DNA from: Thiobacillus thioparus DSM 505
Lineage (GTDB): Bacteria > Pseudomonadota > Gammaproteobacteria > Burkholderiales > Thiobacillaceae
Reading direction: 5' to 3'
Assembly (NCBI RefSeq): GCF_000373385.1
Contig: NZ_KB891316.1
Coordinates: 558,001-622,000, forward strand
DNA length: 64,000 nt
The stretch's first letter is position 1. Each line of letters opens with the position of its first letter. The translations under genes were made by a program, and so were the position numbers. The notes under the pieces were generated by a model. It was not told the origin of the DNA and ran no database searches. It saw only the letters and a program-made list of their open reading frames with translations. Of the stretch, positions 7,809 through 14,996 are shown piece by piece.

Positions 7809-8513
7809 ATGAAAACGAATTGCACCAATCCCCAGTGGATCGGCCGCGCGAAATGCACTGTGTGCGACGTACGCAACTTCGTCCTGTTCTCGGGCTTGTC
7901 CATGCCCGAGCTGGATACGATCCTGCAGCCCATCGACAATCTGCATGTCCTGCAGAATGCAGTGCTGTACGAGCAGGGGGCGGCGGCACCCTACGTCTAC
8001 ACCCTGCGTCACGGACTCATCAAGCTCAAGGTCGACCTGCCCAACGGCGGGCAGCGCATCGTGCGCTTGCTGCGCCCTGGCGATGTGGCCGGCATGGAAA
8101 CGCTGGTGGGCGAGCGCTATCACCACTCTGCCATCGCCCTGCATGACGCCGACGTCTGTCGTATCCCGCGCGAGGTGGTGCTGCAACTCGACAAGACCAA
8201 CCCGAGCGTGCACCAGGCCCTGCAGCAGCGCTGGCAGCGCTCGGTCGACCAGGCCGACCATTTCATCGTGGCGCTCTCCACCGGCCCGGCGGAAGCCCGC
8301 ATGGCCCGCCTCCTGATCACCCTCGGCTGCGACGGCACACTCTCCGAGACGCTGTTGCCCAGCCGCGAGGACATGGGCGCCCTGCTCGGCATCACGCCCG
8401 AAACGGCCAGCCGCATCATGGCCGAATTCAGGCGACGCGGCCTGATCCATATCGAAAAGGGCGGCTGCATCGACTACGACTACAACGGATTGACACGACT
8501 GGCGCAGGGCTGA
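7809..8513 (+). CDS. Crp/Fnr-family regulator with Fnr-type cysteines
   Basis: A 234-residue regulator with a cyclic-nucleotide-binding fold (about 25-140), a dimerisation helix (140-165) and a winged helix (170-230). Cysteines at 5, 16, 19 and 117 (DADVCRIP) parallel the three N-terminal plus one internal Cys that hold the 4Fe-4S cluster of Fnr, although the first interval (10 residues) is longer than in E. coli. The recognition helix TPETASRIMAEF keeps the E-x-x-S-R pattern of Fnr, which reads TTGA/TCAA half-sites. Just such a site lies 34 bp after this gene, before the outer-membrane gene. Oxygen or redox sensing is therefore likely; no cAMP role is suggested. Confidence 0.87.
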   Translation: MKTNCTNPQWIGRAKCTVCDVRNFVLFSGLSMPELDTILQPIDNLHVLQNAVLYEQGAAAPYVYTLRHGLIKLKVDLPNGGQRIVRLLRPGDVAGMETLVGERYHHSAIALHDADVCRIPREVVLQLDKTNPSVHQALQQRWQRSVDQADHFIVALSTGPAEARMARLLITLGCDGTLSETLLPSREDMGALLGITPETASRIMAEFRRRGLIHIEKGGCIDYDYNGLTRLAQG

Positions 8514-8546
8514 ATTGCCTGTCGCCTAATTGATACGTTTATCGCA

Positions 8547-8586
8547 TTGACAATTCTCAATTCGAGCAGACAACAAAAATTATTCT
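8547..8586 (+). promoter_or_regulatory. FNR-box class II promoter of the triple-barrel gene
   Basis: TTGACAATTCTCAA (8547-8560) has the TTGA-N6-TCAA form of an FNR site, matching 8 of 10 consensus positions. TATTCT (8581-8586) is placed so that a start near 8595 would put the box centre at about -41.5, the classical FNR class II activating position. No minus-35 hexamer is needed at such promoters. It sits between the Fnr-like regulator gene and the outer-membrane gene, pointing at the latter. Confidence 0.6.
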
Positions 8587-8677
8587 CTTAGAATTGGACT
8601 CCCTTTTTGCTTGACCCGTTGAAACCCCAATAACGAGAGGGGGGGCGCCAACAGGCGGTGTGCCCCGGAGAATACGA

Positions 8678-11359
8678 ATGAAATATGCTTTGAAGCCGCT
8701 GGCCGCATGCATGGCCACCCTGTTTGGCGCCGCGTCGTTCAACGTGTGGGGTGCGCCGCCGGCCGCGCCCCCGATTCAGACCCAGAACCAGAGCCCGAGC
8801 GGCGTCCAAGGCGGCGCACCCGTCGCCACGGTTCCCCCCGTGCTGGCGACCCGCCCGATGACTTCGGTCTTCCCGACACAGCCGAACGAGTTTCCCGGCA
8901 TTCCCTGGGGCTCGTTCCTGGTGTTCCCGGAAGTGTCGCTGGCTGCCACCTACGACGACAACATCTACGCCGAGCGCCCCTACACTGCCCCGCGCACCTA
9001 CGTGACCGATGACGTCGTCTACACACTGTCGCCGTCGATCGCGCTGAAATCCAAATGGCAGCAACACGCGCTGAACTTCGATGCGGGCGGCGACTTGGAC
9101 CGTTACCGCAACCACGACTCGGAAAACGTCAACGACTACTGGCTCGGCTTCGACGGCCGCTATGACCTCAGCCCGACGACCAACGTGTTTGGCGGCGCCC
9201 GCCACTCGCGCGATCACGAAGACCGTTCCACTCCGGGTAGCAATATCGGCCAGATCAAGCCCACCCTGTATGATCACGACGAAGCCCATCTCGGCGTGGC
9301 CCACGCGTTCGGCGCCTTCCGTCTGCGTCTTGGCGGCACATACGATCGTTACGACTACAAGAATGGCGCGCTCGCCTCCGGCCTGCCGACCAACAACGAC
9401 TATCGGGACCACAACCTGAATTCGCTGGGCGTACGCCTGGGCTACGTGCTGTCCCCCCAATACGAGCTTTTTGGCCAGGTGGCGACCGACAATCGCCGCT
9501 ACGACAACCTGATCCCCGGCCAGACCTTCAATCGTGACTCGGACGGTTACCGTGCCGCGGCCGGGGTGAAATTCACCCTGCAGCCCCAGCGCCTGACGGG
9601 CGAAGCCTTCGCCGGCGTGATGGGCCAGAATTTCGACTACAGCGGGTTCTCCGACATCACCAAGCCGTATTTCGGCTTGCTGACCGTCTGGAAACCGACA
9701 TCGCTGACAACCGCGACCCTCTTCATCGACCGCTCGCTCGAAGAAACCACCGTCTTCAGCGGTCCCAGCTATGCCTCCAGTTCGACCGACACCACCTACG
9801 GCTTCGAGGTCGAGCGCCACCTGACCAGCAGGCTGTCGGTCAACGGCCGCGCCGCCTACACGCATAGCGACTTCAACGACTTCGCCCGCGTCGACAAGAT
9901 CGTCGACGCCGGTGCCGGCCTGCGCTACTACGTGATGCCCAACGTCTATCTGGGTGCCGACCTGCGCATCGTCGACCGGGCCTCCAGCGACATCGCCGCG
10001 CAATACAGCCGCAACCAGATGCTGGTCAGCGTCGGCTACACCCCGGCACGCAACCGCGACTACGCCATCATCCCTGAACGCGAGGCCGGCGCCCCCGAAG
10101 CGCCGCGTGCGCAAGGCATATATTCCGGTTTCTACCTGGGCGCCCAACTCGGTCATGGCGGGTTGACCACGGCAACCTGGGGGCCGCGCGGCGGCGGCGG
10201 CAGCGACACCGCCGGCATGGGCGGCTTTGGCGCCAGCTACGCGCTGTTCGGCGGCTGGGGCACCGAGCTCGCCGACAACTGGTATCTCGGCGTCGAACTC
10301 GACGGCGGCGACAGCAACGCCAACTGGAAACACCGCAAGATCAAGAACGACGCCCCCACCGTATTTGTGGACAAGGACAGCAACTATGGACTGAGTCTGC
10401 GCGCCGGCTACCTGCTCGACGGCGGCATGCTGTATGGCAAATTCGGCAAGGTGCGTACCGATTTCCATACCTACTACACCGAGAACCAGTTCAGCACGGG
10501 CGCCTACGACCGGGATCAAACCCTGACCGGCAACCGTGTCGGCCTGGGCCTGGAAATCCCGGCTTCGCGCAACCTGTTCGTGCGCACCGATTACAGCGTC
10601 ACCCGCTATGGCAGCTATGACGTGCCTTATCAGTCTTCCGGCGGCGGCGCGACCACGACAGAAACCTTCAAGACCGGCGACGCCGTCTTCAGCCTCGGCC
10701 TCGGCTGGCGCTTCGGCGGCCAGCGCCCCCTCGTCGCCACGCGCCCGGCCACCGAACTGCGCGGCCTCTATATGGGCGCCAACCTCGGTCACGGCACCCT
10801 GGGTACCCGGCTGACCGGCACACAGTACGATAGCGGTGTCGGCCCCTATGACTTCACTGGCGATTTCGCCCGCTCCGGCTTCACCGGCGGCTTCTTCGCC
10901 GGCTACGGCTACACCTTCAACCAGATCTATGTCGGTCTGGAACTGGAGGCGGAGGCAGCCAATTTCGGCTGGGAGCACGAACGGGATACCGCAGGCTCGG
11001 GCGGCCGTGACTTTGCCTCAGAGAAACGCGGCGGCTATGGCGGCAGCGTACGGATCGGCTATGTGCTGCCCAACGGCAGCCTGCTCTACGGCCGCATCGG
11101 CCAGGTGCAGACCCGCTTCAATACGTTCTACAGCCGGGGCGCCGGTACGCCGGTCAACCAGAGCGACAATTTCGACGGCACACGCGTCGGCCTCGGCGCC
11201 GAGATTCCGGCCTCGCGCAACACCTTCGTTCGCATGGACTACAGCTATACCCGTTACAACGATCCGGTGACGGTCAGCCCCCAGCAACCGACAGCGGACA
11301 TCATGCGCTTCGACAACACGGAAAACCTGGCCCGTGTTGGTCTCGGCTATCGCTTCTAA
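8678..11359 (+). CDS. Outer-membrane protein with three consecutive beta-barrel domains
   Basis: An 893-residue exported protein. A signal peptide (about 1-26, ending FNVWGAPPA) is followed by a Pro/Gln-rich linker. Residues about 70-455 resemble the putative beta-barrel porin 2 family (LAATYDDNIYAE; repeated strands such as LNSLGVRLGYVLSPQYELFG). Two OmpA-like small-barrel domains follow, about 477-688 and 695-893. Each starts GxYxGAxLGHG and has near-identical late strands (LEIPASRNLFVRTDY and AEIPASRNTFVRMDY), and the last ends in Phe (GLGYRF). The internal repeat indicates duplication. I chose the ATG at 8678, 7 bases after GGAG; a GTG at 8660 is also in frame. Function unknown. Confidence 0.75.
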   Translation: MKYALKPLAACMATLFGAASFNVWGAPPAAPPIQTQNQSPSGVQGGAPVATVPPVLATRPMTSVFPTQPNEFPGIPWGSFLVFPEVSLAATYDDNIYAERPYTAPRTYVTDDVVYTLSPSIALKSKWQQHALNFDAGGDLDRYRNHDSENVNDYWLGFDGRYDLSPTTNVFGGARHSRDHEDRSTPGSNIGQIKPTLYDHDEAHLGVAHAFGAFRLRLGGTYDRYDYKNGALASGLPTNNDYRDHNLNSLGVRLGYVLSPQYELFGQVATDNRRYDNLIPGQTFNRDSDGYRAAAGVKFTLQPQRLTGEAFAGVMGQNFDYSGFSDITKPYFGLLTVWKPTSLTTATLFIDRSLEETTVFSGPSYASSSTDTTYGFEVERHLTSRLSVNGRAAYTHSDFNDFARVDKIVDAGAGLRYYVMPNVYLGADLRIVDRASSDIAAQYSRNQMLVSVGYTPARNRDYAIIPEREAGAPEAPRAQGIYSGFYLGAQLGHGGLTTATWGPRGGGGSDTAGMGGFGASYALFGGWGTELADNWYLGVELDGGDSNANWKHRKIKNDAPTVFVDKDSNYGLSLRAGYLLDGGMLYGKFGKVRTDFHTYYTENQFSTGAYDRDQTLTGNRVGLGLEIPASRNLFVRTDYSVTRYGSYDVPYQSSGGGATTTETFKTGDAVFSLGLGWRFGGQRPLVATRPATELRGLYMGANLGHGTLGTRLTGTQYDSGVGPYDFTGDFARSGFTGGFFAGYGYTFNQIYVGLELEAEAANFGWEHERDTAGSGGRDFASEKRGGYGGSVRIGYVLPNGSLLYGRIGQVQTRFNTFYSRGAGTPVNQSDNFDGTRVGLGAEIPASRNTFVRMDYSYTRYNDPVTVSPQQPTADIMRFDNTENLARVGLGYRF

Positions 11360-11389
11360 GTTACTGAATCCGATGAAAATTTAATGGGC

Positions 11390-11418
11390 GGCCATTGAGA
11401 AAAATCAATGGCCCTTTT
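11390..11418 (+). terminator. Rho-independent terminator after the triple-barrel gene
   Basis: GGCCATTGA pairs perfectly with TCAATGGCC around a GAAAAA loop, followed by CTTTT. It lies 30 bp after the stop codon, so the secreted-protein gene at 11528 may have its own promoter in the following 100 bp or depend on read-through. Confidence 0.75.
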
Positions 11419-11527
11419 AAAGGGACCTGCTAGTCTTCAATTGTAGTGAATGTAATGTTGGCCTCGTTACAAGATCGGGGCCAAAGGTCAAAGTGATCAG
11501 TCATCAAATTTGAATATGGAGAGATAC

Positions 11528-12688
11528 ATGACACACCCCACATACAACTTCAAAAAAATGATTCTGGTAGGTGGCACCATGTTTGCAATGCTGGCTGTTC
11601 CGCTGGCGGTCAACTCGGTCACAGGTCTGGATCTGGGCGTGATTTCGGCCGCTCATGCAGCGGAAGACGGCGGCACCAAAAAAGGTAGCGCCAACAAGGG
11701 CGGTGCCAAAAAAGGCTCGGCCAACAAGGGCGGTCAGGGCCAGGGCGGCGCATCGAGCAACAAGATTTTCCGCATTCCGGCCGCAGAAGAAGACAGCGAC
11801 CGTCCGGTATGGGCGGGCGTGAAGGGCGGCAAGTCCGGCGGCGGCGGCAAGCCTGCCGGTGCGGGCACCAAGAAGGGTGATCTATTCGGCGACATGGTTG
11901 TCGTGCTGCGCGACGCCAACGGTGTGCCCATCCTGACGTCCAGCGGCTTGGTGCAGGTCATCGCCTACGTCTACGATGCGTCCGGCAATCTGGTTCCGCT
12001 GAAGGATGCGTCCGGCAACCCGGTGGTGATCCCTTACGATGCAGAAGGCAACCTGCTGACCACGGTCACCCTGGGCACGACGACGTACAACGTCTACTCG
12101 GCTGAAGTCGATCTGGGCCGTCTGAGCGTGGCGCGCGCGCCGGACAAAGTGCTGCAGCATTCGCTGGATGAAGCGCTTGCCAAACTCACGACATCTGGCG
12201 CGGTGATTGCGCTGGACGCCGCCGGTCGCCTGACGGTAAACGGCACGGCCATCGACTCGCCGCTGGAAAACCTGGCGCTGTATGACACCTACATGAAGAC
12301 CGGTACGTTGCCGGGCGTGACATTGCCGGCCAACTTCAATCCGGCTGCGCTGCTGGCCGCCGCTGCGGACAAGACCGGCAACATCAGCGTGGATACCGTG
12401 GTCTACATGGACTCCATCCTGGGGATCAACAGCAGCACTACGTACTATGACTTCTCCTCCGTCAACTACGACCGCTACACCACTTGGAAGAATGCGACCG
12501 CAACCGTGCTGGTCCTGCAGTCGGATGGCGTGACGTACAAAGCGGAAACGGTGAATCTGTACGACGCGGTGTTCAACAGCACCAACTGGACCGACCCGAC
12601 GCCTGTGGGTGGCGCGGACGACTTCGCAACCGCTGCGGACGACTACCTGAAGGTGATCGAGTTCGTTCACGACAACGGCGTTCGTTGA
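11528..12688 (+). CDS. Secreted protein with Lys/Gly-rich repeats, unknown function
   Basis: A 386-residue exported protein I do not recognise. The signal peptide (1-44) ends ISAAHA. Residues 45-118 are low complexity, with two exact copies of KKGSANKGG and several KGG/GGGG runs; a short conserved-looking island SSNKIFRIPAAEEDSDRP (77-94) interrupts them. From 118 the mature domain begins KGDLFGDMVVVLRDANGVPI, with three DxxGN turns (YDASGN, KDASGN, YDAEGN), then a mixed fold rich in Thr/Asn/Tyr with no Cys. The ATG at 11528 follows GGAGAG by about 5 bases; in-frame TTG (11510) and ATG (11516) are less well placed. The next gene shares the K/G-rich style and the KIF island. Confidence 0.8.
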   Translation: MTHPTYNFKKMILVGGTMFAMLAVPLAVNSVTGLDLGVISAAHAAEDGGTKKGSANKGGAKKGSANKGGQGQGGASSNKIFRIPAAEEDSDRPVWAGVKGGKSGGGGKPAGAGTKKGDLFGDMVVVLRDANGVPILTSSGLVQVIAYVYDASGNLVPLKDASGNPVVIPYDAEGNLLTTVTLGTTTYNVYSAEVDLGRLSVARAPDKVLQHSLDEALAKLTTSGAVIALDAAGRLTVNGTAIDSPLENLALYDTYMKTGTLPGVTLPANFNPAALLAAAADKTGNISVDTVVYMDSILGINSSTTYYDFSSVNYDRYTTWKNATATVLVLQSDGVTYKAETVNLYDAVFNSTNWTDPTPVGGADDFATAADDYLKVIEFVHDNGVR

Positions 12689-12695
12689 TCGCTTG

Positions 12696-12716
12696 ACCGG
12701 GCGGTTGCCGCCCGGT
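12696..12716 (+). terminator. GC stem-loop between the two secreted-protein genes
   Basis: ACCGGGCGG pairs with CCGCCCGGT around a TTG loop 8 bp after the upstream stop. Only GTTTG follows, so it is more likely an attenuator or mRNA-stability hairpin than a full terminator. It could set unequal expression of the two genes. Confidence 0.5.
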
Positions 12717-12745
12717 GTTTGCACACGCAACAGGAGTTTTGATTC

Positions 12746-13078
12746 ATGAATGCTTACAGCAAATGGGCAACGATGGTGTTGCTGGCTGCCGGCCTTGCAA
12801 CGGGCAGCGTAGTGACTTATGCAGCCGAGGGCCACACCGACGGCCATTCCGATAGCGGCCATTCGGACGGCAAGAAGGGCCCGAAGTACATGGGCGGCGG
12901 CAACAAGGGGGGTAGCCACAGCAGCAGTGCCCACAAAGGCGGCAGTTCACACCATGACAGTTCGGAAGGCGGCAGCAAGTCGACGGAAAGCAAGATTTTC
13001 CACGGCAAGTCCGGCGGCCACGACGAGGCCAGCGCCGAAGCCGGCCATGAGAGCAGCGGCACCGAGCACACGCATTGA
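12746..13078 (+). CDS. Small secreted His/Gly/Ser-rich protein
   Basis: A 110-residue exported protein with a signal peptide (1-26, ending VTYA). The mature part has almost no hydrophobic residues. It carries 12 His, many in GH, SHH or EHTH contexts, plus Lys/Gly runs (GGGNKGGSHSSSAHKGG). STESKIFHGKSGG mirrors SSNKIFRI of the preceding protein. There is no Cys. Such composition suggests an intrinsically disordered, metal- or polyanion-binding periplasmic or extracellular peptide, which is inference only. AGGAG lies 7 bases before the ATG. The gene ends in a strong terminator. Confidence 0.75.
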   Translation: MNAYSKWATMVLLAAGLATGSVVTYAAEGHTDGHSDSGHSDGKKGPKYMGGGNKGGSHSSSAHKGGSSHHDSSEGGSKSTESKIFHGKSGGHDEASAEAGHESSGTEHTH

Positions 13079-13096
13079 TCGTTGATTCGTTGCAGG

Positions 13097-13129
13097 AAAA
13101 AGGGCACACGGTTCGTGTGCCCTTTTTTT
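13097..13129 (+). terminator. Rho-independent terminator
   Basis: AAAAAGGGCACAC and GTGTGCCCTTTTT pair perfectly around a GGTTC loop and end in seven T residues. The A-tract on the left makes it potentially bidirectional. It closes the two-gene secreted-protein unit. Confidence 0.93.
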
Positions 13130-13296
13130 GTTACGGAGCCCGCTGAGACACACTGCCACACACTGATGCCGGCAGGACACACGCCCGACACGCCCGCTGC
13201 CTAAGATGCTTTCCATCGGCCGGCGCGAACAGCTCGATACGCGATCGCAGCACGCCGAGCGACGTTTCACACTCAATTCTTTAAAGGAATCCGGTT

Positions 13297-13467
13297 ATGA
13301 AAAGCATGCTTCAAGCTGCAGTACTCACCTCCCTGCTCGCCTCGTTTTCGGCTTTTGCTCATCACCCCGCCGAAGACATTGTCGATGAAGAGACCTGGGC
13401 GATGATCGACGAGAATGTGGCCGACACGCCGCATGCCGATCTGGATTTTTCCAGCATGGGTCTCTGA
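13297..13467 (+). CDS. 56-residue secreted acidic peptide
   Basis: A short gene with good coding signs: AAGGAA 9 bases before the ATG, a clear signal peptide (1-21, ending SAFA), and an acidic mature peptide of about 35 residues beginning HHPAEDIVDEETWAMIDEN and ending HADLDFSSMGL. The mature part contains many Asp/Glu, three His and no Cys. I do not know its role. It stands in the gap after the His-rich secreted gene and before the convergent queD homologue. Its 3' side has a GCCGC-TTCAA-GCGGC hairpin at 13479-13493. Confidence 0.6.
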   Translation: MKSMLQAAVLTSLLASFSAFAHHPAEDIVDEETWAMIDENVADTPHADLDFSSMGL

Positions 13468-13576
13468 TCTCCGGGAGCCGCTTCAAGCGGCCTATCCTCG
13501 ACAACCACGCCGGCCTCCTGATGTCCTGTGTCAGGGGGCTGGTTGCGTGTTGCGCCTGGTCTGCATTGTGCAGCCG

Positions 13577-13930
13577 TCAGCCGCAGTAGATACAACCCGC
13601 GTCGTGAGCCTCCATGACCGAGATAGCGCTCAAGCCGGGTAGCGCCGGCTTGAGTTGCCGCCACAGCCACACGGCCAGATTTTCGCTGGTCGGGTTGTCC
13701 AGGCCGTCGATGTCGTTGAGGCAGCGATGGTCGAGCGCGGCATGGATGGGGCGCCAGGCCGTCTCGATGTCGGCGAAGTCGAGCACCCAGCCCAGCACGG
13801 GATCGATGTCGCCGCTGACGGTCAGCTCGACCTTGAACGAATGGCCGTGCAGGCGCGAGCAGGGATGGGATTCCGGCAAGGCGGGCAGGCGACGCGCGCA
13901 TTGCAGGTGAAAGATGCGGAAGATGTCCAT
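13577..13930 (-). CDS. queD: QueD-type 6-carboxytetrahydropterin synthase homologue
   Basis: A 117-residue protein of the 6-pyruvoyl-tetrahydropterin synthase family, close along its whole length to QueD, which makes 6-carboxytetrahydropterin for queuosine in tRNA. Present are the catalytic Cys and two zinc His in SHPCSRLHGHSF (C24, H28, H30), LDHRCLND, the substrate-binding NPTSENLA and the terminal AGCIYCG. The first zinc His, usually in an AAHRLP motif, is Arg here (CARRLPALP). This may change metal binding or mark a paralogue. No other queuosine gene is nearby. Confidence 0.8.
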   Translation of the reverse strand: MDIFRIFHLQCARRLPALPESHPCSRLHGHSFKVELTVSGDIDPVLGWVLDFADIETAWRPIHAALDHRCLNDIDGLDNPTSENLAVWLWRQLKPALPGLSAISVMEAHDAGCIYCG

Positions 13931-14033
13931 GCGGCATTTTCGCGCATGTCGCCCGCACTGGCTATGCGGCGGCTATCGGACACCGTTCGCCACGGCTACA
14001 CTATGCGCCGTCCTGTCTTGCTGTGGAGCGATC

Positions 14034-14480
14034 ATGTCGGTGTCTCGTCTGTCGATTGCTGCGATCGCCGCGTTCACGCTGTTGTCGCTCGGCGCATGCT
14101 CCCGCGACGGCGGACCCACGCTGTCCGCGCCCGATGCCTATGCCCAGGCCCAGGCCGGCACGCTCACGCTGATCGATGTGCGCACCTCCGACGAATGGCG
14201 GCAAACCGGCGTGGCCCAAGGCGCGCTGCGCATCAACATGGCGAACGCGCAGGGTGAGGCCGGATTCGTTGGGCAGGTGGACACGGCACTGGGCGGCGAC
14301 AGGAATGCGCCGATCGGTCTGATCGGTCTCGCTGGCAGTCGCGCCACCAATGCCCAGAAAGTGCTCCGCGAGTCGGGTTTCAACCATGTCTACACCATCA
14401 AGGAAGGCATGCTGGGAAGCAGCGCCGGGCCGGGCTGGATCGCACGCAAACTGCCGGTTGAGCCCTGCCCGCGTTGCTGA
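14034..14480 (+). CDS. Rhodanese-like lipoprotein lacking the catalytic Cys
   Basis: A 148-residue lipoprotein: signal peptide with lipobox LSLGAC (C22), then a rhodanese fold starting at LIDVRTSDEWRQTGVAQGAL and ending VYTIKEGMLGS. At the active-site position, where catalytic members have C-x-x-G-x-R-S, it reads IGLAGSRATNAQ, so the Cys is gone and sulfur transfer is not expected. A binding role, for example of an oxyanion or a partner, is more likely. I chose the ATG at 14034 because GGAG precedes it by 5 bases and the lipobox then fits. The C-terminus has two further Cys (EPCPRC) of unknown purpose. Confidence 0.78.
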   Translation: MSVSRLSIAAIAAFTLLSLGACSRDGGPTLSAPDAYAQAQAGTLTLIDVRTSDEWRQTGVAQGALRINMANAQGEAGFVGQVDTALGGDRNAPIGLIGLAGSRATNAQKVLRESGFNHVYTIKEGMLGSSAGPGWIARKLPVEPCPRC

Positions 14481-14634
14481 AGCCCCGTACACAATCTCAA
14501 GCCCGACAATACCCACCGTGCTGGCCGTGCGCTGGTGATGGGCGGACAGAGTACAGTGCGGTACGTGCAGAAGATGCGAAAGCCCGTTATGGTGCCTCCC
14601 CTTTTTCAGGATACAGGGAAGGAAGCCCCCTTAT

Positions 14635-14979
14635 TTATTTTAGAACCGTGATTCTCGTAATCGTGCCCCCCATCCCGTTGGCCACCAGCTCAAACGCCAC
14701 GTGCTGGCCGGGTTTGACGGTTGAGGCAAGCGGTTTGTCGATCTTGAACGACATCGTCATCGCGGGCCATTTCAGCGCGGGGATGGCTTGATGCGCGATC
14801 GTGATGCTGCCTTTGACTGGGTCGATGGCCTTCACGACACCCGTCCCCTGCACGGCCTGATGCTTGCTATCGCCCTGCATGCCGGATGGGGCATTCATCT
14901 TCATGTCGCCCATGTCTGCGGCAAGCGCCGGGGTGCCCGCTATCAGTGCGACCATCGTGGAAGTAACCAGTGCATTCAT
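14635..14979 (-). CDS. cusF: CusF-type periplasmic copper/silver-binding protein
   Basis: A 114-residue exported metallochaperone. The signal peptide (1-20, ending PALA) precedes a Met/His-rich linker (ADMGDMKMNAPSGM) and a small OB-fold with the Cu(I)/Ag(I) site W71, M74, M76 (KWPAMTMSF), where Trp caps the metal. It would pass Cu(I) or Ag(I) to the CusCBA pump encoded upstream. The start is uncertain: GGAG best fits the ATG at 14979, but an ATG at 15000 overlaps the cusA stop as ATGA and would be translationally coupled. It is the last gene of the operon. Confidence 0.88.
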   Translation of the reverse strand: MNALVTSTMVALIAGTPALAADMGDMKMNAPSGMQGDSKHQAVQGTGVVKAIDPVKGSITIAHQAIPALKWPAMTMSFKIDKPLASTVKPGQHVAFELVANGMGGTITRITVLK

Positions 14980-14996
14980 TTTCATTCTCCAAGGAT

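Noticed and set aside
8588-10978. 796-residue open frame on the minus strand
   Set aside because: It is opposite the triple-barrel gene. It has no stop because of codon bias there, and lacks recognisable motifs or a ribosome-binding site.
11480-11527. FNR site before the Lys/Gly-rich secreted gene
   Set aside because: TGATCAGTCATCAA looks similar but the half-sites are spaced by seven rather than six bases.
11677-11740. Short DNA repeats as a possible CRISPR or VNTR
   Set aside because: They code for the KKGSANKGG protein repeat in frame and do not have spacer-repeat regularity.
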